Notes under the pieces: generated by a model
The model's input: only the letters and a program-made list of their open reading frames with translations
What the model was told of the DNA's origin: nothing
The model's database searches: none
In this document: positions 1 through 7,576 of the stretch, piece after piece
Numbering within the stretch: the first letter of the stretch is position 1
Layout of the letters: each line of letters opens with the position of its first letter
DNA from: Hyphomicrobiales bacterium
GTDB lineage: Bacteria > Pseudomonadota > Alphaproteobacteria > Rhizobiales > Beijerinckiaceae
Assembly (NCBI GenBank): GCA_900470095.1
Contig: UBZM01000016.1
Location: forward strand, 746 to 64,745
Direction of reading: 5' to 3'
Length of the DNA: 64,000 bases
Position numbers and translations under genes: made by a program

Positions 1-1
1 C

Positions 2-835
2 CCGGACATGACGCCCGTCGCCACCTCCGGGCTGCTGCTCTCGATCGGCGAGGAATCCGATCGCATCTCGGCGCGCGACTACCAGCGCCTGTGGAGCGGC
101 GACGACTTCGTCGTTCCCTCGGGCTACGGCAATCTGGTCGCACGCCATGGCGAAGGGCTCGATATCCGCCTTGGCGAACCGGTCGAAACCATTCGCTGGG
201 ACGGGCCCGGCGTCGAGATCACGACGCGCTCGGGGACGCTGAAGGCGCGCGCCTGCATCGTCACCGTGCCGGTCGGCGTTCTGAAGGCCGGCGACATCCG
301 CTTCACGCCTGCGCTGCCTGCCCGAACCCGCGACGCCCTGAATGGCATCGGCATGGGCGCCCTCACCAAGATCGCGCTGAAGGTCGAGGGTGATCGCTTC
401 GGCATCAAGCCCGGCATGAGTTATCTCGAAGCCGGCTCGCCCAAGGCCATGATGAATGTCGACCTCTTCCCGGACGACAAGGACATCGTCATCGCCTATT
501 GCGGCGGGGACTATGCGCGCGACCTCTCCCGCGCGGGAACAGCCGCCGCACGGGATCATGTGACCGAGCTTTTGGCCAAGATGGTCGGCGAGAGCTTTCG
601 CAAGGCCGTCACCGGCGTGTCATTCCCCGCCTGGTGGACCGATCCGTTCTCGCATGGCTCCTATTCGGTCTGCCGTCCCGGCTTCGAGACGGCCCGGGAC
701 AGGCTTGCCGAACCGATCGGCGGCCGCGTCTGGCTCGCGGGCGAGGCGACGGCCGGCGGCGGTGCGATGACGGTAGGCGGCGCGACCTTGGCGGGGCGGG
801 CGGCGGCAGCGGCCGTGGCGCGGCTGAAAGCTTAG
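2..835 (+). CDS. Flavin monoamine oxidase family protein, C-terminal part (5' end outside window)
   Basis: This is the last roughly 277 codons of an FAD-dependent amine oxidase; the reading frame is open to the left edge, so the N-terminal dinucleotide-binding fold lies outside the window. The visible part carries the substrate-binding region and the family's C-terminal FAD-contact segment, with the signature W-L-A-G-E-A-T followed by a Gly/Ala-rich helix ending A-A-A-V-A-R-L-K-A. Such enzymes oxidise amines to iminium or aldehyde with H2O2 release. The substrate cannot be read from this part. The stop codon overlaps the stop of the convergent MarR-GNAT gene by a few bases. The family is clear; the exact function is not. 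Confidence 0.85.
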   Translation, partial: PDMTPVATSGLLLSIGEESDRISARDYQRLWSGDDFVVPSGYGNLVARHGEGLDIRLGEPVETIRWDGPGVEITTRSGTLKARACIVTVPVGVLKAGDIRFTPALPARTRDALNGIGMGALTKIALKVEGDRFGIKPGMSYLEAGSPKAMMNVDLFPDDKDIVIAYCGGDYARDLSRAGTAAARDHVTELLAKMVGESFRKAVTGVSFPAWWTDPFSHGSYSVCRPGFETARDRLAEPIGGRVWLAGEATAGGGAMTVGGATLAGRAAAAAVARLKA

Positions 836-1764
836 CGTCCCAGTTCCAGCTCCCAGTTCTGCCCCACCAGATCCTGCCCGAAGGAATGGTGCCTCTCCTC
901 GACAACGAGCCTGAACCCAGCGGCGATATAAATGCCGCGCGCCGCGTGCAGGATGTCGTTCGTCCACAGGGCCACGCGCCGATAGCCAGCCGATCGCGCG
1001 AAGCCGATCGCCTCCTGCACCAGCGCCTTGCCGAGACCAAGCCCCTGCCCGCGCTTCTCGACCAGCACGAGCCGAAGCTTGGCGACTTCGTCCGACTCTC
1101 GAACCACGAAAGCCGAGCCGACCGGCAGCCCGTCGAGCTCCGCAATGAAGCAACGCTCCTTGCCGGGCTGGAACTCCCGCAGGAACTTTGCCGCGATCTC
1201 GGCAACCAACGCCTCGAAGCTGATGTCCCAGCCATAGTCTTCCGCATAGAGCCGGCCATGCGCCGATATCACCCAGCCGATATCGCCGGGCCTGTGCTCA
1301 CGGATGAGCGGTGGCCGCTTCCGCTCCCCGACATCGGACAATAGCCGCTCGGCGGTCTCCAGCGCCTCGACCAGATCCGCCCGCGCCGACTGTCCGAGCC
1401 GCGCCAGGATCGAGCCAGCCTGATCGCGTGACGCTTCATCCAGGGGCCGAAAGGCGTCGCGCCCCTCTCGCGTCAGCAGCAGGTGCGAAGCCCGCCCGTC
1501 GTTAAGGGAACGCTCGCGCCTCAGCCAGCCGGCAGCAGCAAAGCGCTTCAGGATGCGGGAGAGATAGGCGGGATCGAGGGCAAGCTCGCGTGCCAGCTCG
1601 CTTGCGAGCCAATCGTCACGTTGAGCCAACTCATAGAGCACGCGCGCCTCGGTCAACGCGAAACCGGAGCCGTGCAGGCTGCCACCAAGTGCTCCAATCC
1701 AGCGCGTGTGGAAGCGGTTGAAACGGCGGATCGCAGCGATCGCGGGGCTATCTGTGGCGGCCAT
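832..1764 (-). CDS. MarR-type regulator fused to a GNAT acetyltransferase
   Basis: A 310-residue two-domain protein. Residues about 10-145 form a MarR winged-helix domain (recognition helix region L-A-L-D-P-A-Y-L-S-R-I-L-K-R, wing R-S-L-N-D-G-R-A-S). Residues about 150-310 form a GNAT N-acetyltransferase with the acetyl-CoA loop R-G-Q-G-L-G-L-G-K. This fusion is a known architecture in Proteobacteria; the acetylated target is usually unknown. The ATG at 1764 gives the full DNA-binding domain. The gene stands alone, divergent from murI, with an AT-rich palindrome 44 bases upstream that could be its own operator. It overlaps the amine oxidase stop, so the pair is convergent. Confidence 0.9.
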   Translation of the reverse strand: MAATDSPAIAAIRRFNRFHTRWIGALGGSLHGSGFALTEARVLYELAQRDDWLASELARELALDPAYLSRILKRFAAAGWLRRERSLNDGRASHLLLTREGRDAFRPLDEASRDQAGSILARLGQSARADLVEALETAERLLSDVGERKRPPLIREHRPGDIGWVISAHGRLYAEDYGWDISFEALVAEIAAKFLREFQPGKERCFIAELDGLPVGSAFVVRESDEVAKLRLVLVEKRGQGLGLGKALVQEAIGFARSAGYRRVALWTNDILHAARGIYIAAGFRLVVEERHHSFGQDLVGQNWELELGR

Positions 1765-1807
1765 GATGATCTCCGAGGATCAGAATCATGCCAATTAGTG
1801 GACGAAG

Positions 1808-1820
1808 TCAATTAAATTGA
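1808..1820. promoter_or_regulatory. Possible MarR operator (TCAATT-A-AATTGA)
   Basis: A 13-base palindrome with 6-base perfect arms around a central A lies in the AT-rich gap between the MarR-GNAT gene (minus) and murI (plus), 44 bases upstream of the MarR start. MarR proteins commonly autoregulate through AT-rich inverted repeats in this position. The arms are short and could occur by chance in AT-rich DNA. Confidence 0.3.
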
Positions 1821-1954
1821 ACCATGGCGGCCAGGAGTTCCTTGACCACTCCTTAACCGGGCTCTGGCCCAATGAGGCGCTCATCCATCTCCTGTGCAGG
1901 CGCCGACGCATGCGGGTCGATCTTCTGGCCGGAACAGCCTATGGCGCAGCCGTG

Positions 1955-2779
1955 ATGCCACGCCGCCAACCCACCATTCTGGTATTCGATTCCGGGCTCG
2001 GCGGCCTGACAGTGCTGGCCGAGACCACGCGCGCCCGCCCGGACGCACGCATCGTCTACGCCGCCGATGACGCCGGCTTCCCCTATGGCCGGCTCAGCGA
2101 AGCGGAACTCATCGACCGCGTTCTGCAGGTCATGGAGCGGCTGATCGCGCGCTGTCATCCTGATCTTGTGGTGATCGCCTGCAACACCGCCTCGACACTG
2201 GTGCTGCCAGCGCTACGCGCCCGCTTCACCATCCCCTTCATCGGCACCGTCCCGGCGATCAAGCCGGCGGCCGAGACCACCCGCAGCGGCCTGATCTCGG
2301 TCCTGGCGACGCCTGGAACCGTCGCCCGCGACTATACGCGCGGCCTGATCGAGGCCTATGCGGCGCGCTGCGAGGTCACGCTGGTCGGCTCGGCCGGCCT
2401 CGCCGGCCTCGCCGAAGCCGCGCTCAAGGGTGAATCGGTCGACGACGCGGCAATCCTTGCGGAACTCGAACCCTGCTTCGTCGAACGCAACGGCGTGCGG
2501 ACCGACGTGATCACCCTCTCCTGCACGCATTATCCACTGCTGCTCGAACGCATGCGCCGGCTGGCACCCTGGTCCGTCACCTGGATCGACCCTGCCCCGG
2601 CCATCGCCCGGCGGGTTTCCCAATTGCTGGGACCTGCAGTGCCCTCAACCTTCAGCGCGGCAGGCGATGCGCCGGCGATCTTCACGAGCGGGGCCGGCAT
2701 CAGCGGACCGCTGCGCATTGCCCTCGTGGGCTACGGGCTGTCCCAGGTCCTGATCGAGCCATTTCCGCTGATGAATTGA
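1955..2779 (+). CDS. murI: Glutamate racemase
   Basis: A 274-residue glutamate racemase, which converts L- to D-glutamate for peptidoglycan precursor synthesis in the cytoplasm. The N-terminus has the family block [10 protein letters not shown]. The two catalytic cysteines are C76 in V-I-A-C-N-T-A-S and C190 in S-C-T-H-Y-P. The ATG at 1955 puts this block at residue 11, as in other family members. Upstream in-frame starts at 1910 and 1817 would add a poorly conserved leader. It lies directly upstream of rpsD, an arrangement seen in other alphaproteobacteria, but a promoter-like sequence in the gap suggests rpsD has its own transcript. Confidence 0.93.
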   Translation: MPRRQPTILVFDSGLGGLTVLAETTRARPDARIVYAADDAGFPYGRLSEAELIDRVLQVMERLIARCHPDLVVIACNTASTLVLPALRARFTIPFIGTVPAIKPAAETTRSGLISVLATPGTVARDYTRGLIEAYAARCEVTLVGSAGLAGLAEAALKGESVDDAAILAELEPCFVERNGVRTDVITLSCTHYPLLLERMRRLAPWSVTWIDPAPAIARRVSQLLGPAVPSTFSAAGDAPAIFTSGAGISGPLRIALVGYGLSQVLIEPFPLMN

Positions 2780-2810
2780 GCAGAAATCCCCAGGCAACGC
2801 CCCAAGGGAT

Positions 2811-2840
2811 TTGACTTGCGGGGGTTCCTGCGCCTATAGG
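2811..2840 (+). promoter_or_regulatory. Sigma-70-type promoter for rpsD
   Basis: TTGACT at 2811-2816 and CTATAG at 2834-2839 are separated by 17 bases. This is a strong housekeeping-type promoter of the form found before ribosomal genes in this group. The predicted start near 2846 leaves a leader of about 135 bases before rpsD. Confidence 0.6.
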
Positions 2841-2850
2841 GCTCTCGTCG

Positions 2851-2881
2851 CGCGGGTCCATCAGGGCCCGCGTGGCTTTTT
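2851..2881 (+). promoter_or_regulatory. Hairpin plus T-run in the rpsD leader (possible attenuator)
   Basis: A 9-bp stem (2851-2859 with 2864-2872, one G-U pair, loop ATCA) is followed four bases later by TTTTT at 2877-2881. It starts only a few bases after the predicted rpsD transcription start. It could terminate read-through from murI, or attenuate rpsD itself. A second potential stem (TGTC with GACA around 2918-2939) lies further down the leader. Confidence 0.45.
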
Positions 2882-2980
2882 CCGCACCCGTGATCCGCTC
2901 GTCGAGAGCCGGATCTGTCGCCCTGGTAACGGGGACAGGAGGGCGCGGTCCTCAACTCGCGAACCAAGAGGACACGCGAT

Positions 2981-3598
2981 ATGTCGAAGCGTCATGAGGC
3001 GAAATACAAGATTGACCGCCGCCTCGGTCAGAACATCTGGGGCCGCCCGAAGTCCCCGGTCAACCGTCGTGAGTACGGCCCCGGCCAGCACGGCCAGCGC
3101 CGCAAGGGCAAGCCGTCGGACTTCGGCACGCAGCTGCGCGCCAAGCAGAAGCTGAAGGGCTACTACGGCTCGATCTCCGAGAAGCAGTTCCGCCGTTACT
3201 ACGCCGAGGCGATCCGACTGAAGGGCGACTCGGGCGAGAACCTCGTCGGCCTGCTCGAGCGCCGTCTCGACGCGGTGATCTACCGCGCCAAGTTCGTCCC
3301 GACGGTGTTTGCTGCTCGCCAGTTCGTCAACCATGGCCACGTCACGGTCAATGGCAAGCGCGTCAACATCGCGTCCTACCAGGTCAAGCCGGGTGACGTG
3401 ATCGCGGTGAAGGAATCCTCCCGCCAGCTCGCCATCGTGATCGAATCGGCTGCGCTCGCCGAGCGCGACGTGCCGGACTACATCGATGCCGACCACACCA
3501 AGTTCTCGGCCACCTACACCCGCACCCCGACCCTGTCGGACGTGCCCTACGCGGTGCAGATGGAACCGAACCTGGTCATCGAGTTCTACTCGCGCTGA
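2981..3598 (+). CDS. rpsD: 30S ribosomal protein S4
   Basis: A 205-residue uS4, a primary 16S rRNA-binding protein that starts assembly of the small subunit body. The N-terminus [16 protein letters not shown] is typical of alphaproteobacteria, which lack the zinc-binding cysteines seen in some S4 proteins. The S4 RNA-binding domain covers about residues 95-160 ([12 protein letters not shown]). Length is normal. It is monocistronic here: its own promoter upstream and a strong terminator 45 bases after the stop. In other bacteria S4 is a translational autoregulator, which makes the structured leader worth attention. Confidence 0.98.
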   Translation: MSKRHEAKYKIDRRLGQNIWGRPKSPVNRREYGPGQHGQRRKGKPSDFGTQLRAKQKLKGYYGSISEKQFRRYYAEAIRLKGDSGENLVGLLERRLDAVIYRAKFVPTVFAARQFVNHGHVTVNGKRVNIASYQVKPGDVIAVKESSRQLAIVIESAALAERDVPDYIDADHTKFSATYTRTPTLSDVPYAVQMEPNLVIEFYSR

Positions 3599-3642
3599 TC
3601 CTGCATTGCAGGCTCGGGCTGCGAAGCTCCGATCGGAATCAG

Positions 3643-3672
3643 AAAAGGGCGGCTCTTCGGAGCCGCCCTTTT
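3643..3672 (+). terminator. Rho-independent terminator of rpsD
   Basis: A perfect 13-bp stem (3643-3655 with 3660-3672) is closed by a TTCG tetraloop and ends in TTTT. It lies 45 bases beyond the rpsD stop. Confidence 0.9.
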
Positions 3673-3764
3673 CAATTTGAGCCCTCGGTAGGTGCATCTT
3701 GCTACCCAGACGGGGGAGCACGACACATTGGACCGCCCATCAGACGGCTTCCCCAAGCAGCGCC

Positions 3765-4676
3765 TCAATCCGGCGCGATATCGATACCGCTCCACGCCGG
3801 ATGGCCGGCGGGGCTCCGGGTCCAGAAGGCGATGTCATTGAACTGGATGGTCTGCGAGACATCGGGCAGTGCATCGCGATAAATGCCGAAGCGCGGCTGC
3901 GCGTCGATGACCGGCTTGCCTGCCTTCGTCATGCCGTAGCGCGGATATCCGAGCACGCCGCGATAGGCAGGGCAGGAGCGCCCATCGAGCCAGAGCTGCA
4001 AATGACTGTCCCCGGCCTTCTGGCTCGGCCGTATCGAAACATTGACCCGGTGCCAGCCTCCCGGCGCGATGGGCCAGTCCCCGCAGAAATGGACCTGCCC
4101 GACGCTGTCGCCGCATGTCTCGGTGCCGGCAACCTTGGCGCGGAAGACCGGGGTCTTGCCGTCCGAATCCACCTCGATCTTGAAGAGCGGATTGCCGGGA
4201 TCGCAGATCTCTTCTCCGCCCCTGCCCTTCTCGTAGCGCGGATCGATATTCTGCTTGATCTGTTGGATGACGGTGCGGTTCTTTCGCGTCAGCCACGGGG
4301 CCTCGACGCGAAACTGAAAACTGTACCAGGTCGTCGTCTCGAAGCGGATGAGCTCGTGCGTCATCTGGATTTCGGCGCGCTCCGTTGCCGAAGAGCCAGG
4401 ATCGGGATCATAGGCATCGCCCGGCTTGACGGTCACGCTGAGGACGCGCCCACCGTCTTCAAATCCCCGTTCCCCGACGCATCGAATGCGATCGGCGCGG
4501 ACGGATTTATCAAGCAGTGACGAAATCTTCCAGTCCTCGGCGCCGATGCACGCCGTCTCGAAATCCGCCTGGAACGCCGGAAGCACCTCCTCGGCGCGGC
4601 CGAGCGCGGGACAGAGCAAGGACAGGGAGATCAGCCCCACCGAGGCAAGAAGGCGAAGAACCACAGCGTCTCTCAT
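3765..4676 (-). CDS. Exported polysaccharide-lyase/heparin-lyase-I-like protein
   Basis: A 303-residue protein. An N-terminal signal peptide (hydrophobic core about residues 5-24, cleavage near A-L-G-R-A) points to the periplasm or outside. The mature part looks like a beta-jelly-roll of the heparin lyase I/polysaccharide lyase type: the core stretches F-E-T-T-T-W-Y-S-F-Q-F-R-V, I-Q-Q-I-K-Q-N and W-H-R-V-N-V-S-I-R, with a C-terminal strand on a surface typical of glycan-binding folds. The substrate cannot be deduced. The ATG at 4676 is preferred over an upstream TTG. It is convergent with rpsD and follows the small membrane protein gene, whose own terminator separates the two. Confidence 0.65.
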   Translation of the reverse strand: MRDAVVLRLLASVGLISLSLLCPALGRAEEVLPAFQADFETACIGAEDWKISSLLDKSVRADRIRCVGERGFEDGGRVLSVTVKPGDAYDPDPGSSATERAEIQMTHELIRFETTTWYSFQFRVEAPWLTRKNRTVIQQIKQNIDPRYEKGRGGEEICDPGNPLFKIEVDSDGKTPVFRAKVAGTETCGDSVGQVHFCGDWPIAPGGWHRVNVSIRPSQKAGDSHLQLWLDGRSCPAYRGVLGYPRYGMTKAGKPVIDAQPRFGIYRDALPDVSQTIQFNDIAFWTRSPAGHPAWSGIDIAPD

Positions 4677-4820
4677 GCGTTGCCCCAAACCCCGCCCAGA
4701 TCCCGCATGGAAGCTATCTCAACCTTGCGCGGGATCAACATGTTTGAGCCCCCGGTATTGAAGCAGGGGAGCACCACAGGCTCCGGATCAGAGTTGCAGG
4801 ATTGGCCACAGGGCCTGAGC

Positions 4821-4856
4821 AAAACAGCAAAAGGGGCGGCCCGCAGAAGCCGCCCC
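4821..4856 (-). terminator. Terminator of the 50-residue membrane protein gene
   Basis: Read on the minus strand, an 8-bp G/C stem (4849-4856 with 4833-4840, 8-base loop) is followed by TTTTGCTGTTTT. It begins 50 bases after the small gene's stop and so supports that gene as a real transcription unit. Confidence 0.75.
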
Positions 4857-4905
4857 CTCTATCGCGCACGCCAACATGGCCACGCCGCCGCCGGATTATC
4901 TCTCG

Positions 4906-5058
4906 TCAGAGATGCGAACCGACCTCGTCGCGAAAGAAATAGCAGCAGAGCCCGACGCAGCCGATCAGGATCGAAAGACCATACGGGCCGAACAGGCAGA
5001 GTATGAAAACGAAGGCGATGAAAATTCTCATCAGCCAGGTGGACGATTGAGCCATCAT
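4906..5058 (-). CDS. Small (50-residue) single- or double-pass membrane protein
   Basis: A short reading frame starting with two consecutive ATG codons (5058 and 5055). It is preceded by a purine-rich ribosome binding site (GAGAGGGG, about 7 bases before the start) and followed by a well-formed terminator. The 50-residue product has a hydrophobic stretch from about residue 11 to 42, containing F-V-F-I-L-C-L-F-G-P-Y-G and then L-I-G-C-V-G-L-C-C-Y, which suggests one long or two short membrane passes around a G-P-Y-G turn. It ends with a charged tail (R-D-E-V-G-S-H-L). I do not recognise a family. It is likely an inner-membrane microprotein of unknown role. Confidence 0.65.
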   Translation of the reverse strand: MMAQSSTWLMRIFIAFVFILCLFGPYGLSILIGCVGLCCYFFRDEVGSHL

Positions 5059-5227
5059 GAGACGCCCCTCTCACGAGAGTTACTGAGAAGACCCTAGGCG
5101 CTCAAAAATGAACTCAATTTGAAGGATTATGGTAAACTCTCGTTTTTCATGACCGCGGTCGCGTCAACCTTCGTGGCCCAGCTCTTCCGCATCGTCATCC
5201 GGACCGCTCCCACCGACAGCAGAACGG

Positions 5228-5253
5228 AAAAAGGCGGCTCCAAGGAGCCGCCT
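5228..5253 (-). terminator. Terminator of the LTXXQ/Spy-like gene
   Basis: A 9-bp stem (5232-5240 with 5245-5253) and a 4-base loop are followed on the minus strand by a T-run (5228-5232). It lies about 25 bases after the stop of the LTXXQ gene. Confidence 0.85.
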
Positions 5254-5275
5254 CGTGAAGGTGATCGCGCCGCGA

Positions 5276-5938
5276 TCAGTTGTTGTCGTCGTCGTCGCTG
5301 TGGTAGCGGCCGCGACGCGAGCCGCGATCGTCACCGTCGTGATCCCGGCCGCCGCGTCGATCCTGCCAGCGATCGCGCATGTTCTCCCGCATCCGCTCCA
5401 TGCGAGCGCGCCCCTCGGAAAATGCTTCGCGCACAGCCCGGCGCGCCACCGTCTTCTGCTCGTCGCTCAGGGTAGACCAGAGCGGACGAACGGCATCCGC
5501 GAGTTCCTTGCTGCGCGTGGCACGAGCGGCCTGGCGGCTGGCCATTGCGTCCAGGCGCTCCATGATATCGGCATGGCGGAAATTCTCACGCTGCTCGCGC
5601 ATCGCCGCGAAACCTTGGCGACGCTGCTCCATGCCCTTCTTCACCGTGTTCTCGACCGCATCGAACAATGGGACCTGCTCGGGTTTGAGCTTCATGTCGG
5701 TGCGCAATTTGGCAAAGCGCTCAGTCATGCGGGTCTGCGCGCGTTCGAGCCGCTCCTTCATGCGGGCTTCCATCTGCTCGGTGCGGCGCTGGTCGCGCTG
5801 GTCGGTACGCTCCTGCTGTGTCATGTCGCGCGAGGATCCGGAGCCGCTGGCGGGCGGAACCGGCTGAGGCTGCGCGACCGCGAACGTCGCAGCCAGAGCG
5901 GCTGCCGACGAAGCTGCGATAAGTGCGATGCGTTTCAT
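5276..5938 (-). CDS. Spy/CpxP-like (LTXXQ) periplasmic protein
   Basis: A 220-residue exported protein. It has a signal peptide (M-K-R-I-A-L-I-A-A-S-S-A-A-A-L-A-A-T-F-A), then a long, highly charged helical region rich in Arg, Glu, Met and Gln. This contains a pair of LTXXQ-like segments (L-K-P-E-Q-V-P-L-F and L-S-D-E-Q-K-T-V-A), the hallmark of Spy/CpxP periplasmic chaperones. The tail from about residue 190 is low-complexity, alternating Arg/Gly with Asp/His runs and ending D-D-D-D-N-N. Family members protect against protein misfolding or sense envelope and metal stress. It is a single gene with its own terminator. The metal-binding suggestion for the Asp/His tail is my inference. Confidence 0.8.
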   Translation of the reverse strand: MKRIALIAASSAAALAATFAVAQPQPVPPASGSGSSRDMTQQERTDQRDQRRTEQMEARMKERLERAQTRMTERFAKLRTDMKLKPEQVPLFDAVENTVKKGMEQRRQGFAAMREQRENFRHADIMERLDAMASRQAARATRSKELADAVRPLWSTLSDEQKTVARRAVREAFSEGRARMERMRENMRDRWQDRRGGRDHDGDDRGSRRGRYHSDDDDNN

Positions 5939-6129
5939 CCTGGGTCTCCGTTTGTCGTATCGACAAGGTCAGGTCGCTGGCGGGTCTCGAAGCCGGTTCG
6001 CGATCATGGCAAGGCTGACCTCGCGCCCCTGACCCTGCGATGGCGCAAGCATGAAAAGATCGTAATGTAGCGATGACGCGCCAGCGAGCGCGAAGTTCCC
6101 GCCAACTCTCCCCGGTGTCATTCCTCGTG

Positions 6130-7131
6130 ATGCGCAACCTGATCACCGATGTCCGCGGCCTGCTCGTCGGGCAAGCCCAGGACCTTGCCGCAGCGACCGG
6201 CGTCACCGTCGCTCTGTTCGACCGCCCGACCGTAGCCTCGGTCGCCATTCTCGGCGGCGGTCCCGGCACCCGTGATACCGCATTGCTGGAACCGGAAATG
6301 ACAGTCGAGCATGTCGACGCCATCGTGCTCTCCGGTGGCTCCGCCTGGGGGCTGGCAGCGGCAGACGGAGTCATGGCAACGCTTGCCGCCAACGGTCGCG
6401 GCTTCCCGGTCGGCGGCGTGCGCGTGCCGATCGTGCCGCAGGCGATTCTGTTCGATCTCCTCAATGGCGGCGACAAGGGCTGGGCCAAGGGCAATGGCGC
6501 AGAGGCGCCCTATCGGGCGCTGGCACAGACGGCAGCCGCGACTGTCGGCACTGACTTTGCTCTCGGAAGCGCCGGCGCCGGCTACGGTGCGACCACAGCC
6601 ACGCTCAAGGGGGGACTCGGCTCGGCCAGCGCGCGCGCCGCCACCGGTCAGATCGTGGGCGCGCTCGTCGCCGTCAACGCCGTTGGCAGTGCCACGATCG
6701 GCGACGGACCTTGCTTTTGGGCCGCCCCCTACGAGCGCGAAAGTGAGTTCGGCGGCCTGGGCTGGCCTTCCCTGATCTCGCCCGATGACCTCAGGCTGCG
6801 CTTCAAGGGCGGGGCCGGACAGAACACCACGATCGCGCTCGTCGCGACCGACGCCGCACTCACCAAATCGCAGGCGAAACGGCTGGCGCTTGCGGCGCAT
6901 GATGGCTTGGCCCGGGCGCTCAGGCCAGTCCATGCACCGCTTGACGGCGACATCGTCTTTGCGGCGGCGACCGGTCATAGCGGCGCGCCGTCCGATGCCT
7001 TCGCCCTGGCAGAACTCTGCGCGACCGCCGCCGACGTCCTCGCTCGAGCCGTCGCGCGCGGCGTCCACGCTGCAACCGCCCTTCCCTTTGCCGGAACCAA
7101 GCCCGCCTGGCGCGACAGGTTCGGGACCTGA
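6130..7131 (+). CDS. P1 family peptidase (DmpA/NylC, S58) with self-cleavage site
   Basis: A 333-residue Ntn-hydrolase-fold peptidase of the DmpA/6-aminohexanoate-oligomer hydrolase family. These are made as a single chain and cut themselves before a Ser or Thr that becomes the N-terminal nucleophile. The expected junction is visible as G-Q-N-T-T-I-A-L-V-A-T-D, predicting cleavage between N232 and T233. Glycine-rich strands G-G-G-P-G-T-R-D-T and S-G-G-S-A-W-G-L are typical of the alpha chain. The ATG at 6130 begins the conserved M-R-N-L-I-T-D-V start; an upstream ATG at 6073 would add an unconserved leader. Known members release N-terminal D- or beta-amino acids or cleave nylon oligomers; the substrate here is unknown. 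Confidence 0.9.
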   Translation: MRNLITDVRGLLVGQAQDLAAATGVTVALFDRPTVASVAILGGGPGTRDTALLEPEMTVEHVDAIVLSGGSAWGLAAADGVMATLAANGRGFPVGGVRVPIVPQAILFDLLNGGDKGWAKGNGAEAPYRALAQTAAATVGTDFALGSAGAGYGATTATLKGGLGSASARAATGQIVGALVAVNAVGSATIGDGPCFWAAPYERESEFGGLGWPSLISPDDLRLRFKGGAGQNTTIALVATDAALTKSQAKRLALAAHDGLARALRPVHAPLDGDIVFAAATGHSGAPSDAFALAELCATAADVLARAVARGVHAATALPFAGTKPAWRDRFGT

Positions 7132-7261
7132 CGCTCGCTCCGCTCCGGCGGCGTTTACCACCTGGAAAGGCAAGACTCCGCATCATTCACGTGTAGTTGC
7201 ACGGCCCTATCTTCGCTGACCGCTTCGCGCCGCTCGCGCGATCACCGATACAGGCTGCAGC

Positions 7262-7576
7262 ATGCGTGAGATCGCCTTTGGCGCCACGTTTGGTCTCGCC
7301 ACGGCGCTGGCTGCGCTCCTCGCGGCAGCATGGCCAATATCCGGCCGACCGGTCGCGTCCTATTTTCCTCCGGGCACCACAGCGGCCGAAGCAGCAGCAG
7401 CCATCGAGCAGGCGGGCGGGCGCCTGCTCGAGTTCGGAGAGACACCCTCCCTCGTCATCAGCATCAGCGACCGCCCCGACTACACCGTGGAACTCTATCG
7501 CTTGGGCGCCTGGCTCGTGGCCAGCGCGGCATTGGCCAGACTTTGCGTGAACCGCTCTGGGAGGCGCCGTACATGA
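7262..7576 (+). CDS. Small membrane-anchored protein translationally coupled to the chemoreceptor
   Basis: A 104-residue protein of unrecognised family. Residues 5-25 form a hydrophobic N-terminal segment (signal anchor). An alternating Ala-rich helix follows (A-A-E-A-A-A-A-I-E-Q-A-G-G-R-L-L), then a short beta-rich part (S-L-V-I-S-I-S-D-R-P-D-Y-T-V-E-L-Y). Another hydrophobic stretch lies around residues 82-97. The stop overlaps the start of the downstream chemoreceptor as ATGA, so the two are probably co-translated. This coupling suggests that it acts with the receptor, for example as a periplasmic or membrane accessory, but nothing in the sequence proves it. Confidence 0.65.
   Translation: MREIAFGATFGLATALAALLAAAWPISGRPVASYFPPGTTAAEAAAAIEQAGGRLLEFGETPSLVISISDRPDYTVELYRLGAWLVASAALARLCVNRSGRRRT

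Noticed and set aside
7330..7572. An 81-residue N-terminal extension of the chemoreceptor frame
   Set aside because: It lies fully within the preceding gene in another frame; the ATGA overlap start at 7573 gives a normal membrane start.
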